From the NCBI RefSeq assembly GCF_030052815.1, contig NC_079505.1:79182351-79246350 (forward strand): a stretch of 64,000 nt of DNA, in the 5' to 3' direction. This document shows positions 37,379 to 49,814 of the stretch, one piece after another. Numbering within the stretch: the first letter of the stretch is position 1; every line of letters starts with the position of its first letter. The stretch comes from Hevea brasiliensis. Its lineage: Eukaryota > Streptophyta > Magnoliopsida > Malpighiales > Euphorbiaceae. The notes under the pieces were generated by a model. That model saw only the letters and a program-made list of their open reading frames with translations. It ran no database searches and was not told where the DNA came from. The translations under genes were made by a program, and so were the position numbers.

Positions 37379-38675
37379 GTTTTCAATTGATCAGAGACGG
37401 AAGAGGACCCCAAATTTAACAGAAAAGAAAAGATGCAAGTGATAGACAGTTAGACACAGAACCGACTTTCAAGAAAAATATGAGGGGATGGGAACTAGAG
37501 AGATATTTAAAGACATTGACAAGAAAGATACACCGCAGAAATTAGAAATCTCGAAGACAGAAGGAGGAAAGTGAAGGCCAAAGGCGAAAGCAGTCGCCTT
37601 TAAACCCTCCTTAAAACCTACAAGCTCATATATGCTCTTTGAATAGATCCACGGGTTTCAGATGGTGGGTACTGGACTTCTGGGTGAGTTCGGATGACCC
37701 GATCACTATTTTCCTCTTACTTTTCCTATATTGGCTTTTTTTTCTCAGTTAAAAAAAAAAAAAACTTTCAATGAAAAAAATTATAAAAATTCAAATGTTG
37801 CCAGATGGATGTTTTAATTATTATTTTATGTATCAGATGAAAGATTAAAAAAATAATAATAAGCAAGCAATTAGAGAATTAAAACTCAAATTTAAATTCG
37901 ATTATGATAAATTTTTTACTATTAAATCAAAACAATTAATTCAAATCGACAATGCACAAATTAGATCTTTTGTTAACACAACAGAAATTGGTGAATGGCA
38001 AGAAAATATTAAAAAAAAAATACATTAATAGTTGAAATCCATTTAGGTCTAAATTTCAAATGTATAATGAATTAAATAGTTGTTTTTTTTTTCAATGATT
38101 AGGATTTGAAATATAATCATCTGATCATATCAGATCAATAGCTCTTGAACAGCCATACAAACCCTTGATTGTACTTTTTTTTTCTCATTGAAATGAAAAA
38201 TTACATTGTTTAATAAATGACTTTTTTTTTTTTCTCAAAGATGAGTGAATAAAAATATAGCAAAACTCACGTTGTTATAATGGGCAAAGCCTTATAAGCT
38301 TGTTTAAACTTGCTTTACCGCTCATAGGAAGAAAGGGAAACCAGCAAGTTACTTGAGACTTGCCCTTTACTTTGGAAGCTTGAGAAGATCAAGAGATAAA
38401 TGTCACCGTAATAAATGGCATTAATAGGAAGAGCAAAAATTAAAAGTGCAATTCTGCTAAAAATGTTTTCACCTCATCACATTGACAGACGTCAAAAACC
38501 CAATGATTCATCTCTTCAGCTGTAAATCATCAGCAGAAAGACTTGTATTCTTATGACTTGTATTCTTTTCCCACCAAAATTTTTACCTGCGCCCTTCTCT
38601 CTTCCACGCTCTTCCATGCGTTATTTTCCTTAAGGTTAATAAAATAACAGCCAAAAATTTCTAATATATTAGTAC
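37379..38675. other. RPOT upstream region and HSP90 3' flank
   Basis: From 37379 to about 37650 the minus strand is the probable 5' UTR and promoter of the RNA polymerase, including a telo-box. From about 37720 to 38650 the DNA is AT-rich with poly-A and poly-T runs and includes the HSP90 3' UTR. No other gene is seen. Confidence 0.5.
37602..37608. promoter_or_regulatory. Telo-box AAACCCT upstream of RPOT
   Basis: AAACCCT lies about 225 bp upstream of the RPOT ATG. Telo-boxes are common in promoters of plant genes for translation and organelle biogenesis. Function here is inferred from motif and position only. Confidence 0.4.
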
Positions 38676-41600
38676 TTAATCGTTCCAAGGATCACTCTCT
38701 GCCCTCACTTCTGACGGTTCAACTACTTCTGGCTCTGCATTTTCATCAGCACTGGCAACAGATTCTGCAGCATTATCACCAACTGCCTCTGCTTCATCTT
38801 CAGATCTGCCCCATCTTCCGCCGAGTGCCATAGCCATCATCTCATATATCTTATTACCCAACTCAGCTGGGCTGTCAGGCTGCAACATCACAGGAAAAAA
38901 TATTATTGTGAAAACTATGCAGGATCATGTAAACAAGGGGTAGGAACCCTCAGTCATCCTCACCGAGAATCCACTGGAGATCAATGCTGTGTCGTATAGG
39001 AGATCAACAGCTCTCTTCGCATCGCTGCTATCAGGTGCATTCTTGCACGCAGCCTGTTAAGTAGCAATATCATTATAAATAAATAAATAACCAGCTAGAA
39101 AAAGCAATTTCAGCTTCATTCTCAACTCTCATAGATCTCATATACAGAACAGTACCTTTCATCCAGTATTAATTAACATTATGAAAATCAAATGTCAATT
39201 ATTATATACAAACACTGCAATTTTGGGTAGTAAAAAATTGAGCATAGGATAACTGTTACTCCACTCAACATTTAAAAACACTACACTGTTTCTACAATCA
39301 GCAATTACTACTATTGAGTCTTGACTGCTAGTAGTCTAGTTGTCGACACCATATTTTGGCCGATCCCCAGAATCAATAAATTTCGAAACCGATCCCTAGC
39401 ACTAAGTCTCTTCTTGCCATCTAATCACAGTTCCGATCTCTCTTCACAGAGAGTTGAGTCAATGCTAAGCTCTCGTATCCGTTAAAGCCTTACCGGTCTC
39501 TCAAATCATTCACCGATCTCTCAAGCCAATTGTCGAATATCCTGACCAGTTAACTATATTCCCGATCTCTCTTGTCAGACGAAATTGAACTAACACTAGA
39601 ACCTTGCTGCCAATATTTATGATCGACCTCTCTTTTAAAAGTTTAGGAATAATCAAGTTAAGGTTCCAATCCGGTTTAATGAAGATCCCGATCTTAGATG
39701 TTCAAATTTTCAATGAAGTTCCGTTTAGCGTTGGTTCTTTAGCAATCTCATGCATGTTGTATTTTCCGATCCCTCACACTTAGAATAATAATAGTTTTCA
39801 GTTGTTTCAATATACTCAGACAATCAAGTGTTTAGAAATTTTCCGATCACAACCATTCATCAAACAAAAGGCATTCTATTTCATTTCATTGCAAAATTTG
39901 TACAAGTTATTCGGCTGGGGGTGATCCCCCAGCCTGATCTACATTGCGCTCATCCTCTCCCTCCTCTTCGCTATCCTCACCCTCGCCCCCGGGAGCCAGG
40001 TCGGCCATCCAAGAGAAGTCCCCTTCTGGGTAACGCTTCTGGAGTTCGGCCAAGAGGTCCTTGTGAGCATTCACATAGGCACCAGCTATCCCTGTCACCA
40101 TTTCTTCGTCTTTCACCTTAAGCTCCTCGATAAGTTGGGCGACCTGAGAAGCATCGTTGGCCCGGAGCGCCTCGACTTCCCTGAGAGCACGATCCCTTTC
40201 AGCCAGAACATGATTCTGTTCGGCCACTCTGTCTTCATAGAACTTCGTCCGCCCCTCAACTTGAGATATGTAATCCTGAGCGGATGCGAGTTGGGATCGG
40301 AGGGAAGCCATTTCCTGATTCTTCTTCTCAACCTCCTTGCCCAGGTGATAAGCCTTTTCCCGAACTATGGTCTGGTTCACCAGGCACTCCACGTTCAGGT
40401 TCATGGTGCGAGTCAAGATATCGTCAAGGCTGTCCGGGGATAGCCTTTCCCGATCCTCCCGAAGGCAGATGGAAGACCCCAAGACTTTGGCAAAACCGGG
40501 GTTCTCGTTATTCTTGAGGACTCCATCAACGTTTGAGCGCCACGAGAAGAGGATCTCACGAGAAGATTGAGAAGGACCCCTTTACGTGCTTGGAGCAATC
40601 GGAGGGTGGAGCCGCTCTTCTGTTGAGGAGGAGATTGATCGGCGGCCAGAAGGTCGGGGCGGGCCTCCTTGCGTCTCCCCGGTTCATGGTGGGAGTTGAA
40701 GCATCTCGAACGCTTCATCTCCTTTACTTTCAGGAGATCTCTCTTTCCTTCTTCCGCTTCCTAGAACCCTCATCACCCGCCATACCGCACAAAGGAGAGG
40801 TCGGTGAGATCGCTAAGGTCCCGAGATCCGAGATTTAGAAAATACAGGTCGAGAGCGGAAGTTCGCGATCTTGGGTGAGCGATGGTCCAATGGTGAAGCT
40901 CGGCAAGAATACTGATTTTTGGATCCATTACTATTAAGCTTTCCTCTGGTTCAGTTAATGCGCTTGAGCAAGGGCCTCGGTGCCACCACTACGAGGGAAG
41001 TCCTCAAAGCAGTCGGATTTTTGCTCCTCGTAATGAAGAAGCGGTTCTTCCAATTTTTAAGGGAGGAGGGGTCGGTGAAGAGCTCGCAATGAGGCTTCGC
41101 TGAAAGAACTGCTCGTCGTCCTTTGCGAAGTTAGCGGCGAACACCTTAGCCGTAGGTCTGATTCCCTTAGCTCGGCATAGACCTCGGAAGGCTACTAAGA
41201 TCCGCCACGAGTTAGGGTGAACTTAAGCAATGCACACCCGGTGGAGTTTTAGGATCTCCTTGAAGAAGTCATCCAGAGGGAACCGAAGACCAGCCTTTAC
41301 TCGTATACCATAACCAGTCATTCTCTTCAAAGAAGTGATCGGCTCGGTGATCGCCGTGGCACCGGATAAGTTCGCATTTAATCGGGCGAATATTCTACTC
41401 CTGGCTAAACGATTGTAGATCGGACTCTAGTAAGATCGATGGCAGCTCGTCCATAGGGAGATTCTCCCTCCCTGAAGAAGGTACGTGCCTTGATGGTCCG
41501 ATCCGCCCCCGAGCTGGAACAGAGGCCCTAGGAGGTTCCGTTTGCGCACTTGGCCCGACCACTTCTTCTTCGCCGACGACCACGAACCGAATGGAAGGAG

Positions 41601-44600
41601 GACTCGCCGCTCTTTAACCTTCTGACCGCTCATTTTCAAAAGAAATAAAGAACTTAAACTAAAAGAAGATCAAAGCCCTTATCTGAGTCCGACGTCGGAA
41701 GAACTTGAGAAAACGAGAACTTGAAGTTGTGAGCAGGGTGAAAATGGAATGAGAGAACAACTGGCTAACCCCAACTCCTATTTATACTAGTCCGAGCATT
41801 TAATGCTCACGAGGCTCTAGGCAACGCATCGATTGGTGGGACTACAATGTTTCGACACTTCTCTCAAATATTCGAACATTCCAAGGAGATCGGTTAAATG
41901 GAGATCTGCATAATAAGTTGAATATCTTGAATGAAGGATTAGTTAAGAGTCGTTTTGTTAGGAACCAGATCGAACAAATATATCAGAGATCGGAAAATAA
42001 TCAATAAGATAATAATTGGAGAAACAAGATTTTTATTTCCAAAAGATCGGATTACATCATTTGGGCGATCTCTAGGGATCGGATTACAATGAAGGTCTAA
42101 CTACATCATTTGGGCGATCTCTAGAGATCTGATTACATTGAAGGATTACATCATTTGGGCGATCTCTAGAGACCGGTGGGACATCCTATCTAAAGAGTCC
42201 CAGGTTTATAACTGATCCCAAGGGTGTCGCCGATCGGAGCTTAATCCGCTATCGGAACACCCAATGTGGGAGGAAACCGCTGTCGGAACACTCAATGTGG
42301 AGAGAAGCCGAATGAACTTGAGGAAGCAACCGCCAAGGGTCAGCAGAGCATCAGACAAGGTTATGCGATCACCGGGGTCGTAAATTTTCAATCGAGGAAT
42401 AAGGAAGTCCATCGGAGAGGGATCAAAAACCACAATCATGGCTTAACGATCACGAGGGAAGAGAAAGAAGGAAGAGAGAAAAAATCGATGAAGGAAATGT
42501 CTCGTGGGTATATATAGGGAAAACGGGCATTTATTAAAACGGCTTAACGCCTGAATCGAGGGGAAATTAATGCTTTGACCAGAGAAAGGGAAAGATCGGA
42601 ATAATAGATCGGAAGATGGGAGACCAAAGATGAAAGATCTGAAAAGAGCATGTAAAAGAGATCAGAAAGAGGGAAGATCGGAAGGCAAAAATAATAAGAC
42701 AAATAGTCGTTAAAGCGTTGCAGACGATATCTCCACCGCACGCCTAAGAATCGCCCACAATCTTGACAGTGCGGGGTATGTCATGACACATCCCAATCCC
42801 CACCGTTGATCTCATTGGTAAGGACAAACCGGAACCCTTGGATCAAGAGAGAAGACGACAATACTCTTTCGCTCTTAGCCCTCGATCGTTCGGACGAGAA
42901 GATTTGGGACCGCTGATTGAAAGAAGAAAAGGACAAAAATTCTGAAGAGTGATCTCAGCCATTCATTTTGATTCTCTTTAATTCCTGAACATCCGATCAT
43001 GTCCTTCGAAATCTTGACCCTCCATCTCCCTCAAAATAAATCCTAACCCTTCATGGGAAGCACCCGATTCCTATAAATACCTGCATGAAAAACTGTTCAA
43101 GGGATGGGCAAAAAAGAGAGGTAGTTATTATCGCGGAAGAACTCTGAAACTTGATTCATTTGTTACTCGCTACTTTGAAGCTTTGATTAGAAAGACTTTT
43201 GAAACTAGTTTTCAAGTGTTTTCTTGAAAATGATTCGAACTCTACATTTTCGCTTGTTCATTATCCACACTCTCACTTTCACCTTTTATCATCTATGTCT
43301 TCATTCCCATTATTCAAGCTCAATTTCATTTCACTCGGTTTTTATCTTAATCTTATCGCATTTTAGCTAAGCACCCTTGATTCACAAAGAACATCACCCT
43401 CAAGCTAATCATCTGCCTTATTACTATTTGTCACCCCGTAGTCATTTCAATAGATTTGGCTCCTTACGGTAAGAGCTCATATTGCCGCTTTGTTAAGTGT
43501 TTACGTTTACTTTCCGCATTCTCTTTGTCCTTTTTATGCATGTGATTTTCTCAAGTTCATTTAGTGCCAAAGAACCTTAAAGAATGTTACTCTCGAGTTT
43601 ATTTCTTTAGTGATCGCCTATCGCTTTATTAACCTTCGCTGCTTCGAATGCAAATTTTCTAGTTCCTAGTAGCGTGTAAGTGGTTGGGTAAAATATAGAT
43701 AACTGCAACTTACGGGTCTCTTTTAAGAGAGAGAGCCTGAATAACACGTCAGGAAAATAGCCACAATATTAGGCTGACGTAAACGGCAATTCGGCAAGAT
43801 GCCATAAAGTGGGATAAAACCAAAGTAAACGAAACAGAATAGATCGGACATTAATAGGTACCGGTAAAGTGACCTTAGGGGAGGTCAGCAAAATTTATTC
43901 CAGCTTTTCTTATTTAGTCACAAAATATCAATTAGTCAAAAGAAGCCTTATCCCCAGCACCTTAGAACGTCAAAATCTTTAGCTTTAGGACCTTATGACA
44001 TGTAGCTGAAATTAAAATTTGGGAGATCGGAAAGATCCCATTAAGGTTCCTGTTAATTTAAAAAAAGAGATCGGAAGAGGATTCTTATCCGATTCTCAAC
44101 TCAAAACTTTAATTAAATAGAGATCGGAGGAGAGTTCTTATCCGGTCTCAAATCAAAATTTCAAACAAATACTTAATAGAGATCGGAAGAGAGTTCTTAT
44201 CTGGTCTCAACTCAAAATTTTAATAAACACTTAATAGAGATCAGAGGAGAGTTCTTATCCGGTCTCAAATCAAAATTTTAATAAAACATTAAATAGAGAT
44301 CAAAGGAAAATTCTTATCCGATCCCTAGGCTAAAATTTTTATGAATACTTAATAGAGATCGGAGGAGAGTTCTTATCCGGTCTCAACTCAAAATTTTTAA
44401 ATGATTTAATAGAGATCGGAGGAGAGTTCTTATCCGATCTCAACTCAAAATTTTAATAAATATTAAAGAGTTCGGAGAAGAGTTCTTATACAACTCTTAA
44501 ATTAAATTTTAATAAAATAGTTCTTTTAGATAAGATTAACCTGCAGCAGTAACTCACTAAGGTTGTCTCATTTATTTATGTATCTGGGTGATCCAAATTT

Positions 44601-47600
44601 AGTGAAAAATCAAATGTTCCTTTAGTCAAAAGGATCAACATGTCCATTCAAGCCCTTCTAACTAATGCAAAGTTAAATCTACTTACCCTTATTAAGGGAC
44701 GAGGTGGGGTGCCTAACACCTTCCCCACCCGTTTACGGACCCCGAACCTAGAATCTCTGTTTTGAAGTGGTTTTATTTCAATTTATCTTCACAAATGGTT
44801 TTCTTTAGTTACCCTCAAAACTAAGGTGGCGACTCCTCACTCTTTCCCACTTCGGTGAGTGATCGTCCAGGCGACCGCAAAATCCCTTGCGACACTAGTG
44901 CTTGTCAAACTACCCATGCAAACATTAGTATCTCGATTACCTCAAGACTCCTCAGAACTGATGTCAAGGGATGGCATGATATCTCCTTTCTTTTTCTTAA
45001 ATCTTGCTTCTCTTAAAGTGTGAATCAAAAATATAAAATCACACTTGACATTCATGTATATTGATAAAAATTTTATATCACTAGTTGACTATAATTTAGT
45101 TGATTAGTGCCCAAGTGCTGCTTCTTCCCTTAATACATAACTCTTACCAAGCATACTACTGCATCTAGTCATCTACTTGTCAATGTCATCTGTGTTCTCA
45201 AAAATTACAAGTACAAAAAATGTAGTTCAAAGAAAAACTATGAGGATAAATAAAACTAGTGTGAAGAAAAATGTAGTTCCAGCTACTATAACAGAGATGG
45301 ACAGCCTAATTAAAAATAAGTCGGTAGCTAATTAAGGGAGATGTCTAATAATTTCCTGGAAGGTTATTGTTGTCCACTTTAATAGCACACTAATATGATT
45401 ATCATATTCACAAAACATTCCATTATCACGGGTATTCCATTATTTCATTTCCCAATTCAGCTCAACCAATTTGAATTCCTTCAACATCCCTACTTTTTAG
45501 ACTGCCTTCCCACATCATTTTCTCCATTACTTCATGAATTATTTGTAAGGGATAAAACTCCAGAATAAAGAAATAACGCAAAATATTATCGCTTCAACAA
45601 TATCAACCATCAGAGGGTAGAACAGCATACACTTAAGTCTTTAATAATGGGGTGATCTGGATTAATCTCCAGTATTCTCCTTCCTCTCATGAACTCCAAG
45701 CTGGAAGTGTCTCCAAGAGCTTGTGCTTTCATCAACCTAACAAAAAAGGGAAAATGTGGAAATAAGATCAACATGTGCTTGGGTTTTTATTCTAAGCATA
45801 ATCAGGTTGGAGGATTGGGGGCTATTACAACCATCCCTACCTCTCCATATTGGCTGACCAACCAAACTTTCCAGAAACAAGCACACATGGAGATGAGCTT
45901 AGACGCTTTGAAACTTGGACTTTGGCAACCTTGTCACCAAGCTGCTGCTTTATCCAATCACAGAGGAGATTGAATTCCTGCTTAGTTTCTCTTTCCTTAA
46001 CCTCATCCTCATCACCTAAGATTAGGCCCAAATTATTAGCAACAATGCACAATTGCTCATCAGAGATCAAGGAAGACAAAAGCAATAAGAAGAGATGAAA
46101 AAGGAATTTGCACTATCAACAATACAGCAGAAGTTGTAAGTTCTAACCAAGTTCTAGATCTTCCTTGCTGATATCAACAAATTTCTTTTCTTTGTAGGTC
46201 TGCAGATTCTGGATGGCAACTTCATCAATAGGTTCAATTAAATAAAGAACCTAAAAGCAATTGAAGTCATAAAACCACGTCAGAATCCAGTGAACGAATA
46301 GAGAAAAAAATCAGTTGTCTACTGATACAGGTGGCCTAAGACACAATTTTATAATGGAAACAGAAAAGGTAATGACAAAGTAAAGCATTGTCATTACAAC
46401 AACCCCACAAAGCAACCAGGCAAAAAGGAAAAGAAAAGAAACAGATAATGGAAACTATGGGCCTTTTTACTTGTGGAAAACAGTTTTCTATTTCACATTT
46501 TCTATTTTCTAAGAAAACTCTACTTTTCTTCATTACCCGTCAATAATAAAAAAATAACTTTCTAATTCAAAAAATTAAAAGATATATATTCATATCTTTC
46601 ATAATAAAATATAATTAGAAACGCATTTACTTTTAAATTTTTTTTTGATGTGTTATTCACTTATTTGTAACTAAATATTATTTTTGAAATAATTATTCAA
46701 TTTGTTATGGAAATGTTACCAATATAATTTTGGTTATTGAAAACTCTTTGTTTTCCATTTGAAAACCTGGACTTTGGTTATAAAAACAATGAAAAACAAC
46801 TTAAAGTTGTTCTCCGAATCTTAGTTAAATTTTTGAAAACTAGAAAAACTAGTTTTTGAATTCTCCATTTATAAATTTGGCCAAAAATAGTGTAAAACAA
46901 TTTAAAGCTATTTTCCAAATCTTGGTTAAATTTTTGAAAACTAGAAAACTAATTTTCTAATTCTCTATTAGAAAACTGGCACATATGAACATGAAACTCA
47001 GTTTTTCAATTTTATTGAAAAACTATTCTAGAAAACTACCTCAGGATTTCACAAGTGAACATATCCTATGAGTATCAGTTTCACTAACATACAAGAATAT
47101 TAGTTTCATCAATTAGTCAACAAACATTTGCTCAAAAAGAGAAGTTAACAAAGATGTTTAAACTACTGCAACAATAATCTATTTTATCCCTGCTTTGATA
47201 TATTTCCTTATACGCATGCATGAGTGTTTATGTCATGCTTAATCTCATTTGCTTACTACTAATGAGCTCAAATTAAGAATACATTTGTGTTACTGCATGA
47301 AGACGAAGATGTATCAGTCTACTGAAAAGTATACAAGACAAATGCACACACCTCAATGCCTTTTTGAACCAACTTCTCCAAGAACGGAGCACTCTTGGCA
47401 CTTTTCAAGCTGTCTGTTGCCAGGTAGTAGATAGCCTTCTGGTTCTCCCCCATGTTCTCAACATACTCATCTAAGGTTGTGAGTCCATCCTCACTTTTGG
47501 AGGTGTAGAACCGCAGCAAAGGAGTTATGCGCTTGTGATTACCAGTGTCTTCAATACATCCTAATTTGAGAAACCTGCCAAAATTCTCCCAGAATTTCTT

Positions 47601-49778
47601 GTAATCCTGAAATCAAGTTAAAAATATCCTGAGTTTCTTAGCTAAACACAGATCAAACAAGAAAGCAAAGTACACATAGATTAATTGATACCAACCTCCT
47701 TATTTTCACTTTCAGAGAGCTCTTGAATCATGTCAAATGTTTTCCTAACAAGTCTCTTTCTCATAATTCTTACAATTCGGCTCTCTTGAAGAATTTCTCG
47801 AGAGACATTAAGAGGAAGATCATCAGAGTCAACCACACCCTTCACAAAGCTTAGATATCGTGGAAACTGCCAGAAAATCACATTCAGCTTATTTCTCTGA
47901 GGAAATTATAACAACCTTAAATTGATATGGATACAAACATAAATAGTTCACATAAATTACAAGCAGACAAACTAAAACAATCAATTTAGTTTATAAAAAC
48001 CTCACGTTCATTTATATCTCTAATAATGTGATTTTCTATTAGCAGAAAACTAGACATAATCAGAGCCAACCATTTCAGCCCACAAGGCACAAGCTGGAGG
48101 ATACAGAAAGATCTTTCCCCAGTTAAACTTCGGTTTACAATAGCTAGTCATGAATATATAGTACTACATGGCCACACCACAGAAAAGCTATACACAATAC
48201 AGAGCAATCCTCTAGGATTTCAAGCTATCAAGTGACGGCAACACTTACCAGCTCTCCATCAAAATCATCTGAGATAAACACCCGCTTCACATACAAACGT
48301 ATATTCTTCGTTTTTGGATTCACAACCTCCTCATTGTTAAGAGGCCCCATTCCAGGTATGTATAGAACACTCCTAAACTCCACCTCTCCCTGCAAAATTT
48401 TTTAATTAAAGTTCATACCTAACCCAATATGCAGTCAACTAAGGCAATCAAAAACATTTTGGTACCTCTGTGGTGAAATGTGTGTACGCAAGTGGGTCCA
48501 AGAATTCATTAAATGTTTTCTTATAGAACTCATGGTACTCATCCTTTTCAACTTCCTTTGAGCTTCGCATCTGCAACGTACCAAACAAAAACGAAATAAA
48601 TGATGGTCAATAAAACCCATATGCAAAGCATCCATTAAAAAAAACACGAAGGAAAGAAAAGGCATGTAATTGTGGATCAGTTCTCTCTTTCTCATGCGCA
48701 CACAAACACACATGCATATGATAATTCAACACAATATGCATAAATTGTCAGTGTATGTACTCACCCATATTGGCTTTGTTTCATTGGCTAACTCCCAATC
48801 CCAATACTTTTCAGTTTTAGTTTTAGTTTTCTTTTTCTTCTCATCCTGGCAACAGGTACAAAAACTGACTTAAATGCCATAGTCAGACAGAAAGATAAGG
48901 CACAGAAGCATACTCAACTGCTATGTTAATTTACCTCTGGCTTTGCCTCTTCTCCTTCTTTTGGTTCTTCCTCCTCTTCCACCTGCCAAAATTTTGATTG
49001 AGAAAAGACTCTTTAATTAGGTACTGGCTTTACTGTACAAATAAAGTAATTATGGCAAAGAATAAAAGGTCAGCAAAAATCATCAAAAAAAAGTGCCCAT
49101 GTATTAACTTATGAAATGAAGGATACAGTTCATACAAAGATTTAAGAAAAGACCCTGATACTAATGCTTGAAAAGTTTTACCACCACCCATACCTCTCTA
49201 AATTAAAAAATAAAATTAAAGGAAGGTTAAACAATATCAAAACCTTGAAAATCGTAACCTGTGAATAAATTTGCTCCACTAGCCAACACCCCCCCCCCCT
49301 TTTTTCCTTCCTTCCTTTCCTCTTTCTGTTTTCACCTTTTTCCTTCCACCAAAAATGCCAAAAAGGAAAAACTAAAAGAAAAAAAAGGGGGAATCCCCCT
49401 GCCTATCTGTAAAGAACTGAGAACAGAATGTAGATTCGAATAGAAGTTACCATCTACTGTATTTTTTATATGCAGCCATCCAACAACCACTAAAGGAAGA
49501 AATTTGATGTAGGTGTTCTCACCTCAACAGTCCTTGATTTTTCTTGCCATGTATAGATGGGGAAAGAAACGAATTGTGAGTAGTTCTTCACCAAAGCCTG
49601 AATTCTGACTGGATCCGAGAATTCATATTTATCATCCTCCTACAATAAACCCGCGACATATAAGACTGATTTATTATACAAAAAGTAACATCCAATAACT
49701 GCATCTATTTATTCACAATTTGGGAAGATAGATTGAGCAATATCAAAGAAAGAGAAAAAGAGAGAAGGGGGGGGGGGG

Positions 49779-49814
<36 letters not shown>

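Larger units (their letters stand above)
39341..44894. mobile_element. 5.55-kb TSD-flanked retroelement derivative in HSP90 intron 16 (giant solo LTR or LARD-like)
   Basis: A perfect 5-bp duplication CTAGT flanks it (39336-39340 and 44895-44899). The ends are TGTCGACACC and TTGCGACA, the short TGTCG...CGACA inverted ends of an LTR unit. By eye I find no internal second copy of either end, so no pair of LTRs is evident. On the plus strand there is a TATA-like CTATAAATAC at about 43072, and near the right end GGTGGCGACTCC (44826), typical of the end of some large plant gypsy LTRs. The left third carries a decayed antisense gene. The right end carries an array of ~58-bp repeats. Best reading: a very long solo LTR, or an internally deleted Tat-lineage element; the strand is left open. 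Confidence 0.75.

Noticed and set aside
40063..40838. Plus-strand open frames of 67-126 codons
   Set aside because: They are antisense shadows of the minus-strand coiled-coil frame and its upstream part, which have the retroelement similarity.
44066..44520. CRISPR-like array
   Set aside because: The copies are head-to-tail diverged tandem repeats without unique spacers, in a plant retroelement.
46430..47075. Fold-back sequence with ACTTGTG-type ends in an HSP90 intron
   Set aside because: MITE-like, with similar but imperfect ends; no convincing target duplication, so not called as an element.
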